From: Prolixibacteraceae bacterium
GTDB lineage: Bacteria; Bacteroidota; Bacteroidia; Bacteroidales; Prolixibacteraceae
Assembly: GCA_027858145.1 (NCBI GenBank)
Contig: JAQIDF010000489.1
Location: forward strand, 1 to 7,281
Reading direction: 5' to 3'
DNA length: 7,281 nt
Within the stretch, counting starts at the first letter, position 1. Every line of letters begins with the position of its first letter. The position numbers and the translations under genes were made by a program. This document shows positions 1 to 7,043 of this stretch, piece by piece. The notes under the pieces are model-generated. The model worked only from the letters and a program-made list of their open reading frames with translations. It was not told the DNA's origin and did no database searches.

Positions 1-175
1 CCGGCAAAATAAAACGAAAAGTGGTTCTCAATAACATGGTAGTGTTATAATTTGACTGTTAAAAATAAACATAAAGTTGCAATGGCAAAAGAATCATATA
101 CTTTTTTTAATATTATTGATATATAAACTCACAATTATTTATATTTACCTATAAATAATACTAAACAAACTTATA

Positions 176-3100
176 GTGTATAACACCACCCGCTACATAA
201 AATTAACTATATTTTTCATCTCTGCTTGCCTTTTTCATGGCCATGCCTACGCATATTTACAGAACAACACATATTCTTTCAAACAAATTTCATACGAAAA
301 CGGTTTGCCGGGCTTGAACATACGCGATCTCCATCAGGATAAAGATGGATTTTTATGGATTGGACTTGAGTCTGTCGGATTGTGTAAATACGACGGACAC
401 TCATTCATGTTGTATCAACAAAATGATGAAGATAAAAAAAGCTTAAGTAGCAACTACGTTAATAAAATTGAAGAAGACTCTTCCGGAAATTTATGGATCG
501 CAACTGATTACGGGCTAAATCAATTCAATAAACACCAAAATAAATTCATTCATTATTTTCATAATACAGAACAAAACAACTCACTAACAAACAATATTTG
601 TCTAACGGTATTCATTGACTCAAAAAATAACATATTGGTGGGAACTGAGAACGGATTATCCGTAAAAAAGAATCATCACAATGCTTTTGAACAACATTTA
701 AACCGAAAAGACGACATTTCTCTGAATAGGATTTCAGTTCATGCCATATACGAGAACCATAACCAACATTATTGGCTGGGAACATCGGCAGGGTTAATAA
801 AATTCAACTTAGAAACCGGACATTACCGGGTATATACGGAAGAAAGCCTGAAAAATAATTCGAAAGAGCATTCGTCAAACAATACCATACTGGATATTAT
901 AGCCGACAAATACGGCTATTTGTGGATCGCTACCCAAAAAGGTATCAAGTTGTTTGATTTAAACAATGAAAAATTCACAAAACTCAACCTTATTGATAAA
1001 AAAAATGGAGCTGATATTATCAACGAAAGTGTTAATGAATTAATGGTTGATGACAAAGGAAAGTTATGGGCCGGAACATCATCAGACGGAATAATTGTAA
1101 TCGATCCGAAAACGAGAAAATTTTTCAGTATTAACAAAGAAACTAAATCCAGTACCCCAATCAAAAGCAATCATATCCGATCTATATTTCAGGATAAGAC
1201 AGGGCTTATATGGATCGGCACAAAGTTCGAAGGTTTATTTATGCTAAATACACCCCATAATCTATTCGAATGGCCTCCCCGGTTTAATTGTATGTTACCA
1301 CTCAAAAATAAATATATATTATCTGTCAGCTCGTTAAATGATCAGATTATTTGGGTTGGCACAAAAGAAGAAGGATTATTTAAAGTGAATTGCAAAACGA
1401 AATCAATCACAAATTATAATCCCGACACTAAAATAAAAATAAACTCAAACCGAATTCAATATATTTATCAGGATAATTCAAACAATTTGTGGGTAGGTAC
1501 CGATAATGGGTTAAACTATTACGACAAACAGACTAGTCAGTTTATAAAATATGGAAATCAATCGATTAACCGGATATCAGAAGATCGATCAAAAAGAATA
1601 TGGGTAGGCACATCAACCGGAATGTTTATTTATGATAATAAATCTGATAACCTTAAACGGTTCTACTCAAATTCTAATCCCGACTTTTTTTCGAGCCCGA
1701 ATATTGACATCATGAATATTTATCATGACCGGAACAATTCAATGTGGATAGCCACAAGGTACGGGCCACTTTATAAGTATTCTTTCCAAACGGATAAACT
1801 GGAGACATATCCGTTAAGCAAAACGGATCAACAAGTACCATCCAAAATAATGGCAAGGGCATTTCACGAAGATATGTACGGAAATTTTTGGATTGGTACA
1901 AAGTCTAACGGACTTCTGTTGATGAACAAACAAACAGGCAAATATTCGAAACTCAATATAAAAAACGGTTTGCCGGGAAGCATGGTTTTATGTATAGAAG
2001 AAGATAATAACAGTCAATTGTGGCTGGGAACAAATAATGGCATTTCATCAATTAACATCAAAGACACCTCCGTGTCAAACTATAACAGTTACAACGGAGT
2101 GACCAGTAATATATCTGAAACCGCAGCAAGCTACTTCTTCAATTCGGGCGACCTTTTCTTTGGCGGGTACAATGGGTTCAACATCTTTACACCGTCAAAA
2201 TTTGTTATCAACAAATACGATCTTTCACCGGTAATTAATTCTGTTCAGCTTGACGACACAATTCTCTACATCAACAATCAATCTATAAAACCTGTTATCA
2301 TCAAGCACAAAAACAGCTCCATACGGTTTAGCTTCACACTTCCTGATTACAAAAAGCAATTCAGGCATAACTTCTACGTGATGCTTGAAGGGTCTGAAAA
2401 CAGATGGCGCGACATTGGTTCACAGAATATGATTTCATACACAAATTTAAAACCAGGGGACTATGTGTTTAAAATAAAAGCTAGTAACGAAGCCAACATA
2501 ACGAGCAATATAGCCGCAATAAAAGTAAAAATTGAAAGTGCTTTTTATCAAACTACAGCATTTAAAGCATTAGTTGTTGCATTAATATTATTGGTGCTTA
2601 CAGTTATTATATATGCAATAAAAACACGACAAGAGAAATTGAAAAAAGTAATATCAGAACGTACTCAAAAACTTGAAACAGCATACAAGGAACTTCTGAA
2701 CAAAAATACGTACATCAGAGAGCAAAATCGTCAAATCGAACGCCATCATAACGAGTTGGAACAAAAAGTTGCTGAACGCACACACGATCTGGAAATCGCT
2801 AAACGCAAAGCTGAAGAATCGGATCGGCTTAAATCAGCTTTTCTTGCTAACATGTCTCATGAAGTACGTACGCCGTTAAATGCCATTACAGGATTCTCAA
2901 CCTTGGTATGCAATGAATCGGCCAACAACGAACGCAAGCAAAAGTATGTCGACATCATAAAATCAAATACCACTTCATTACTAAAGTTAGTTGAAGACAT
3001 TCTGGACATCTCAAAAATTGAAGCCAAACAGCTAAAAATAGAAAAAGTACGCTTCGATATTAATAGCATGATCATCAACATAAACACAATTTTCCAACAA

Positions 3101-3955
3101 GAGATTGCATCAAAAAAAGGAAATAAAATAAAACTTCTACTGAAAAGAAACTCTGCCCCCAATACAAATCTATTATTCTACTCAGACCCCGTTCGTATTA
3201 AACAAATATTTGAAAACTTGTTGAGCAACTCGATAAAGTTTACATCATCGGGAGAAATTGAACTGGGATACAAAATTAAAAATCAGCGTATTTTATTTTG
3301 GGTATCCGATACAGGAATTGGAATTAAACCTGAAGATTTAAAATATATCTTCAATCGATTTACTAAAGTAGAATCAGACAATGCCATTTACAGGGGAACA
3401 GGGCTGGGCCTTAGCATTTCACGAAGCTTGGTTGATATGCTAAATGGTAACATCTGGGTAGAATCGGAAATTAATAAAGGCTCAACATTCTTTTTTGAGA
3501 TACCGGGAGACATAGAAATAAAAACGAATCAATATCAAAGCAAAATATCTAATGCTTCCTATAATTTTTACTTTTCAGATAAAAAAATACTCATTGTTGA
3601 AGACGAGCGTTCCAACTATATATTAGTTCAATCATTTTTAATGAAAACCAATGCCAGTACCACCTGGGCCCACAATGGAAGCATGGCGATTGAACACTGT
3701 CAATCAACAAAATACGACATCATATTAATGGATATAAGGATGCCTATAATTGACGGTTACGAAACATTCAGACAAATAAGGAAGTTAGACCCACATGTAC
3801 CTGTTATTGCACAAACAGCTTATGCATCGCCCGATGAGAAACAAATAATAAGAAAAGCCGGGTTCAATGACTACATCGTCAAGCCATATTCAAAAGATGA
3901 CATTTTAAAGAAAATAGCTCAACTTCTTAAGACTACAGACAAAAAATTAACATGA
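176..3955 (+). CDS. Hybrid sensor histidine kinase, HTCS-like, two seven-bladed propellers, no HTH output domain
   Basis: A 1259-residue inner-membrane sensor kinase with a periplasmic sensor. Residues 1-26 form a signal peptide ending in AYA. About 45-680 contain 14 Reg_prop-type repeats (cores such as LWIG, LWVGT, FWIGT), enough for two seven-bladed propellers. About 682-790 fit a Y_Y_Y domain. One membrane helix lies at about 796-815, followed by a coiled-coil linker to about 885. HisKA has the H-box SHEVRTPLN (His895). HATPase has N-box N1014/N1018, G1 DTGIG (1045-1049) and G2 GTGLGL (1074-1079). A receiver occupies about 1137-1252, with acidic E1142/D1143/E1144, phospho-acceptor Asp1186 in MDIRMP, T1214 and K1236, so the phosphorelay residues are intact. 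The start is GTG: an in-frame stop lies at 152-154, no ATG lies between it and the signal peptide, and the next in-frame Met falls inside the first propeller. Related HTCS proteins sense glycans and carry a C-terminal AraC domain; here the protein ends about seven residues after the receiver. Ligand and target are unknown, and no PUL genes are in the window. Confidence 0.93.
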   Translation: MYNTTRYIKLTIFFISACLFHGHAYAYLQNNTYSFKQISYENGLPGLNIRDLHQDKDGFLWIGLESVGLCKYDGHSFMLYQQNDEDKKSLSSNYVNKIEEDSSGNLWIATDYGLNQFNKHQNKFIHYFHNTEQNNSLTNNICLTVFIDSKNNILVGTENGLSVKKNHHNAFEQHLNRKDDISLNRISVHAIYENHNQHYWLGTSAGLIKFNLETGHYRVYTEESLKNNSKEHSSNNTILDIIADKYGYLWIATQKGIKLFDLNNEKFTKLNLIDKKNGADIINESVNELMVDDKGKLWAGTSSDGIIVIDPKTRKFFSINKETKSSTPIKSNHIRSIFQDKTGLIWIGTKFEGLFMLNTPHNLFEWPPRFNCMLPLKNKYILSVSSLNDQIIWVGTKEEGLFKVNCKTKSITNYNPDTKIKINSNRIQYIYQDNSNNLWVGTDNGLNYYDKQTSQFIKYGNQSINRISEDRSKRIWVGTSTGMFIYDNKSDNLKRFYSNSNPDFFSSPNIDIMNIYHDRNNSMWIATRYGPLYKYSFQTDKLETYPLSKTDQQVPSKIMARAFHEDMYGNFWIGTKSNGLLLMNKQTGKYSKLNIKNGLPGSMVLCIEEDNNSQLWLGTNNGISSINIKDTSVSNYNSYNGVTSNISETAASYFFNSGDLFFGGYNGFNIFTPSKFVINKYDLSPVINSVQLDDTILYINNQSIKPVIIKHKNSSIRFSFTLPDYKKQFRHNFYVMLEGSENRWRDIGSQNMISYTNLKPGDYVFKIKASNEANITSNIAAIKVKIESAFYQTTAFKALVVALILLVLTVIIYAIKTRQEKLKKVISERTQKLETAYKELLNKNTYIREQNRQIERHHNELEQKVAERTHDLEIAKRKAEESDRLKSAFLANMSHEVRTPLNAITGFSTLVCNESANNERKQKYVDIIKSNTTSLLKLVEDILDISKIEAKQLKIEKVRFDINSMIININTIFQQEIASKKGNKIKLLLKRNSAPNTNLLFYSDPVRIKQIFENLLSNSIKFTSSGEIELGYKIKNQRILFWVSDTGIGIKPEDLKYIFNRFTKVESDNAIYRGTGLGLSISRSLVDMLNGNIWVESEINKGSTFFFEIPGDIEIKTNQYQSKISNASYNFYFSDKKILIVEDERSNYILVQSFLMKTNASTTWAHNGSMAIEHCQSTKYDIILMDIRMPIIDGYETFRQIRKLDPHVPVIAQTAYASPDEKQIIRKAGFNDYIVKPYSKDDILKKIAQLLKTTDKKLT

Positions 3956-4069
3956 GATATTAATAGTAATTTTTTAAGCTCATTAATGTAAAGTTTTATT
4001 TAAAATTGTGATATTTGTCAACCTAAATTACTTATTTATTCAAAAAGTCACATTCAAAATACAAACAAC

Positions 4070-5245
4070 ATGTACAAAATCCAAAACCTCAACAAAATTG
4101 ACGAAAAAGGTTTACAGTTGTTTCCTGCTGACCAATACGAGATCAACAGTGAATTTACTGACCCGGATGGAATCATTCTGCGTAGTTATAAAATGCATGA
4201 TATGGAACTTCCATCCTCGCTTAAAGCAGTAGCGCGTGCAGGCGCAGGTGTTAACAATATCCCAATTGATAAATGTACTGAAAAAGGTATTGTGGTATTT
4301 AACACCCCCGGCGCCAATGCTAATGGTGTAAAAGAACTTGTAATTGCAGGCCTGATGCTCACATCGCGCGATATCGCAGGAGCAATTGAATGGGCAAAAT
4401 CTATTAAAGATAAGGGTGATGAAATACCTTCGCTTATTGAGGCTGGTAAAAAGAATTTTGCAGGACAAGAAGTTAAAGGCAAAACATTAGCCGTAATCGG
4501 GCTTGGAGCTATTGGTGTTTTAGTAGCAAATGCTGCCCAGGCAATTGGCATGAATGTAATTGGGTTCGACCCATACATGTCGGTAAAAGCAGCTTTAAAG
4601 TTGAGCCGTAATGTGAATGTTGCTCCAAGTATCGATAAATTATTGGAAGATGCCGACTATGTAACCATTAACATACCACAAACACCCGACACCAAAGGCT
4701 ACATCAACAAAGAACGTATAGCTATGATGAAAGACGGTGTTCGGATTATGAATTTTGCACGCGGGGGGTTGGTTAACAATGCCGACATTAAAGAAGCCCT
4801 TGAAAGTGGAAAAGTATCGAAATACATTACTGACTTTCCCGATGCTGAATCGATGAACCTTCCAAACACTATTGCAGTACCTCACTTAGGTGCTTCAACA
4901 AAAGAATCGGAAACAAACTGTGCGATAATGGCCGTTGAGCAAATTAGTGAATACCTTGAAAACGGCAACATTATCAACTCGGTAAATTTCCCTCAGGCTC
5001 AAATGGAGCGTCACGACGGTGCCCGTATTCTTATAGCAAACAAAAATGTGCCAAATATGGTGAGCCAGATAACAACCATTCTTGCAGGTGCTGATGTAAA
5101 CATTGCCAGTATGCTAAACCGTAACTGTAACGACATAGCCTACAATATAATTGATGTTTACCGATCTGAAGTTGATCAGGATATTGTGAACAAGCTGAAA
5201 AATATCGAAGGTATATTTATGGTTCGTATCCTGCCAAAAAAATAA
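4070..5245 (+). CDS. serA: D-3-phosphoglycerate dehydrogenase, short ACT-domain type
   Basis: A cytosolic NAD-dependent enzyme oxidising 3-phosphoglycerate to 3-phosphohydroxypyruvate, the first step of phosphorylated serine synthesis. At 391 residues it matches the short bacterial form with one C-terminal ACT domain. Visible features are the substrate-loop region ARAGAGVNNIP, the Rossmann motif GLGAIG (144-149) followed by D167 (favouring NAD over NADP), and the catalytic triad Arg231 (ARGG), Glu260 (DFPDAE) and His272 (PHLGAST). The R-to-E spacing of 29 equals that of E. coli SerA, while the E-to-H loop is about 11 residues shorter. ACT spans about 318-391. By alignment by eye, the serine-site residues equivalent to E. 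coli N346 and N364 are kept (N326, N344), but H344 appears as Asn324. The gene starts 114 nt after the kinase gene with no Shine-Dalgarno, as expected in Bacteroidota, and is followed by an intrinsic terminator. serC is absent from the window. The start is the first ATG that gives the family N-terminus. Confidence 0.95.
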   Translation: MYKIQNLNKIDEKGLQLFPADQYEINSEFTDPDGIILRSYKMHDMELPSSLKAVARAGAGVNNIPIDKCTEKGIVVFNTPGANANGVKELVIAGLMLTSRDIAGAIEWAKSIKDKGDEIPSLIEAGKKNFAGQEVKGKTLAVIGLGAIGVLVANAAQAIGMNVIGFDPYMSVKAALKLSRNVNVAPSIDKLLEDADYVTINIPQTPDTKGYINKERIAMMKDGVRIMNFARGGLVNNADIKEALESGKVSKYITDFPDAESMNLPNTIAVPHLGASTKESETNCAIMAVEQISEYLENGNIINSVNFPQAQMERHDGARILIANKNVPNMVSQITTILAGADVNIASMLNRNCNDIAYNIIDVYRSEVDQDIVNKLKNIEGIFMVRILPKK

Positions 5246-5267
5246 AAAACTTTACGACCTGATAAAT

Positions 5268-5295
5268 AAAAAGAGGCTCAAGGGCCTCTTTTTTT
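5268..5295 (+). terminator. Rho-independent terminator after serA
   Basis: The hairpin has stem GAGGC (5273-5277) and GCCTC (5284-5288) around a six-base loop. A-T pairs extend it using the A-run 5268-5272 and the start of a seven-T run at 5289-5295. It lies 22 nt after the serA stop and ends serA transcription before panB. Because A-rich bases also flank the left arm, it could work in both directions, although no gene converges here. Confidence 0.85.
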
Positions 5296-5339
5296 ATGGT
5301 ATAAATGAAACATCCCATCATTAACTAAAGCAAAATTCC

Positions 5340-5347
5340 TAACTTTG
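5340..5347 (+). promoter_or_regulatory. Bacteroidota-type -7 promoter element for panB
   Basis: TAACTTTG matches the Bacteroidota sigma-ABfr -7 consensus TAnnTTTG exactly. It lies 22 nt before the panB ATG, so transcription would begin about 10-20 nt upstream of the start codon. No clear -33 TTG/TTTG is visible at the usual 19-21 nt spacing. The position between the serA terminator and panB supports a real promoter, but the motif is short and no transcription data are available. Confidence 0.5.
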
Positions 5348-5369
5348 CCTGTACTAAAAAAAATAAAAA

Positions 5370-6185
5370 ATGTCAGTACATAAAGAAATACGCAAAGTAA
5401 CCACACACGTATTATTGGAAATGAAATTACGGGGTGAAAAAATATCGATGTTAACTGCCTACGATTTCAGTATGGCAAGGTTGGTCGACGAAGCCAGAAT
5501 GGACGTTATTTTAGTTGGTGATTCGGCCTCGAACGTGATGGCCGGTAACGAAACAACCCTGCCCATTACGCTCGACCAAATGATATATCATGGCAAATCG
5601 GTGGTAAAAGGTGTGAAACGCGCATTAGTGGTCGTTGACATGCCTTTTGGAACGTATCAGGGTAATTCAAAAGAAGCTGTTCAATCAGCTATCCGGATCA
5701 TGAAAGAGACGCATGCCGATGCCGTAAAACTTGAAGGCGGAAAAGAAATCATTGAATCGGTAAACCGGATTATATCAGCAGGAATACCGGTTATGGGACA
5801 CCTTGGTTTAATGCCACAGTCAATTCATAAATACGGAACTTACGTGGTAAGGGCAAAAGAAGATGAAGAAGCCAAAAAGCTAATCAGTGATGCCAAACTG
5901 CTTGAAGAAGCCGGATGTTTTGCCATCGTTTTAGAAAAAATACCGGCTTCGCTCGGTGAAAAAGTTTCATCAGAGCTAAAAACACCAATAATTGGTATTG
6001 GTGCCGGTGGCGGTGTTGATGGCCAGGTTCTTGTCATCCACGATATGTTGGGGATTACCCAGGAATTTTCGCCCCGCTTTCTACGACGTTACCATAACCT
6101 TGCAGCCGAAATCAAAGGCGCAGTAGGTGCTTATATCGAGGATGTTAAATCAAAGGATTTCCCTAACGATAAGGAACAGTATTAA
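5370..6185 (+). CDS. panB: 3-methyl-2-oxobutanoate (ketopantoate) hydroxymethyltransferase
   Basis: A cytosolic enzyme that transfers a hydroxymethyl group from 5,10-methylene-tetrahydrofolate to 2-oxoisovalerate, giving ketopantoate, the first committed step to pantothenate and coenzyme A. Its 271 residues are typical for the family (about 260-280). It is a single TIM-barrel domain. Visible motifs are MLTAYDFSMA near the N-terminus, the Mg ligands Asp51 (VGDSASNV), Asp90 (VDMPFG) and Glu122 (KLEGG), the GHLGLMPQ loop with His144, the catalytic Glu189 (VLEKIP), and the GIGAGGGVDGQV loop (209-220) followed by HDMLG. The numbers match E. coli D45, D84, E114 and E181 with a constant small offset, so the active site looks complete. 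The usual Cys before Asp in the GIGAG loop is Val here. The gene follows its own promoter motif and precedes a pseudouridine synthase by 25 nt. panC and panD are not in the window. Confidence 0.97.
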   Translation: MSVHKEIRKVTTHVLLEMKLRGEKISMLTAYDFSMARLVDEARMDVILVGDSASNVMAGNETTLPITLDQMIYHGKSVVKGVKRALVVVDMPFGTYQGNSKEAVQSAIRIMKETHADAVKLEGGKEIIESVNRIISAGIPVMGHLGLMPQSIHKYGTYVVRAKEDEEAKKLISDAKLLEEAGCFAIVLEKIPASLGEKVSSELKTPIIGIGAGGGVDGQVLVIHDMLGITQEFSPRFLRRYHNLAAEIKGAVGAYIEDVKSKDFPNDKEQY

Positions 6186-6210
6186 AAAAAAACAATCTGT
6201 TTAATAATCC

Positions 6211-6903
6211 ATGAAAATACTTTACGAAGACAATCATATTATAGCGGTAAACAAAAGCAGTTCTGAGATTGTACAGGGCGACAAAACAGGAGACCCCCCG
6301 CTTAGCGAGATGGTTAAATCATACATTAAAGAAAAATTCAATAAACCAGGTGCTGTATTTTTGGGTGTAACCCATCGGCTCGACCGCCCCACAAGTGGTG
6401 TAGTACTTTTTGCCCGTACAAGCAAAGCCCTTGCAAGGCTTAATGAAATGTTTGCACAAAAAGATGTCATTAAGAAAACATACTGGGCTGTAGTTGGCCG
6501 CAAACCACCTCAAAACGAAGGCATTTTACAGCATTGGCTCGTACGAAATACAAAGCAAAATAAATCGTATGCTTATAACAAGCAAAAAAACGACAGTAAA
6601 GAAGCAATATTGCATTACCGTATTCTCAACCAATCTGATAAATATTACCTGCTCGAAATAGAGTTAAAAACGGGCAGGCATCATCAAATAAGGGCACAGT
6701 TAGCAGCCATAGGCTGTATAATTAAGGGCGATATGAAATATGGTTCTCCCAGGTCAAATCCCGGAGGTGGCATTCATCTCCATGCCCGTAAAATTAAATT
6801 TGTTCATCCGGTTTCAAAAAAGGAAATAAGCATTAAAGCACCTGTACCGGATGACAATTTATGGAAGTTTTTCGAAAAAGAGGAAAATAACAAAGCTCAT
6901 TAA
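6211..6903 (+). CDS. RluA-family RNA pseudouridine synthase, no S4 domain
   Basis: A 230-residue cytosolic enzyme that isomerises uridine to pseudouridine in rRNA or tRNA. It begins directly with the catalytic-domain segment ILYEDNHIIAVNK and has no S4 RNA-binding domain. Its size is close to E. coli RluA (219 residues). Motif I is HRLDRPTSGVVLFART with the catalytic Asp58. Motif II includes YWAVV with Tyr91. Motif III is TGRHHQIRAQL (about 154-164), followed by the KGDMKYG segment. All catalytic landmarks are present, but the K-P-A-G often found after VNK is K-S-S-S-E here. Substrate specificity cannot be read from the sequence, so no gene symbol is given. The ATG lies 25 nt after the panB stop with no terminator between, so co-transcription with panB is likely. 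Its stop codon overlaps the end of a minus-strand gene remnant by 4 bp, and no + strand terminator is visible after it. Confidence 0.92.
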   Translation: MKILYEDNHIIAVNKSSSEIVQGDKTGDPPLSEMVKSYIKEKFNKPGAVFLGVTHRLDRPTSGVVLFARTSKALARLNEMFAQKDVIKKTYWAVVGRKPPQNEGILQHWLVRNTKQNKSYAYNKQKNDSKEAILHYRILNQSDKYYLLEIELKTGRHHQIRAQLAAIGCIIKGDMKYGSPRSNPGGGIHLHARKIKFVHPVSKKEISIKAPVPDDNLWKFFEKEENNKAH

Positions 6904-7043
6904 AAAAGAAGCTTCACACCCACGTTTAAACCCAATGCCCCGTATGAAAACAAGTGATGCACCAGTTCAACATCATCTGGGGTTGATGAATTGATTTGAT
7001 CCTTAAATTTAATAACTGTACCATCAAGTTCTTTTCGCTTTTA
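6900..7043 (-). pseudogene. C-terminal remnant of an outer-membrane beta-barrel-like protein
   Basis: On the minus strand, 46 codons run from 7040 to 6903 with a TAA stop at 6902-6900. They are bounded upstream by an in-frame TAA at 7043-7041 and contain no Met, so the piece cannot be an independent gene. The translation begins KRKELDGTVIKF and ends SYGALGLNVGVKLLF. The final stretch alternates small or polar residues with hydrophobic ones and finishes on Phe, the signature of a last beta strand recognised by the BAM machinery. The polar segment before it (SSTPDDVELV) could be an extracellular loop. The protein family cannot be named from 46 residues. It is convergent with the pseudouridine synthase gene and overlaps its stop codon region by 4 bp, a tight tail-to-tail arrangement that suggests this was once a complete neighbouring gene. 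An alternative is a chance open frame, but the C-terminal pattern is specific enough that I favour a true remnant. Confidence 0.5.

Noticed and set aside
1..37. Possible divergent gene starting with a minus-strand ATG at 37-35 and open to the left edge (MLLRTTFRF...)
   Set aside because: Only 12 codons are in the window and no domain can be seen. The only matching minus-strand TAnnTTTG (173-166) is about 130 nt away and has no -33 partner.
46..54. TATAATTTG as a promoter -7 box for the kinase gene
   Set aside because: The spacing between TA and TTTG is three bases rather than two, and it lies about 120 nt upstream of the start; not distinguishable from AT-rich chance.
3952..3983. ATGAG/CTCAT hairpin as a terminator after the kinase gene
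   Set aside because: The stem is only 5 bp with a 22-nt loop that itself contains the T-run, so it would not act as an intrinsic terminator.
4010..4017. GATATTTG as the serA -7 promoter element
   Set aside because: First base deviates from TAnnTTTG and no -33 TTG lies 19-21 nt upstream. A serA promoter in 3956-4069 is likely, but this exact site is not supported.
4112..4578. Long minus-strand open frames inside serA
   Set aside because: They lie antisense to a clearly conserved gene, overlap each other and show no domain; shadows of serA codon pattern.
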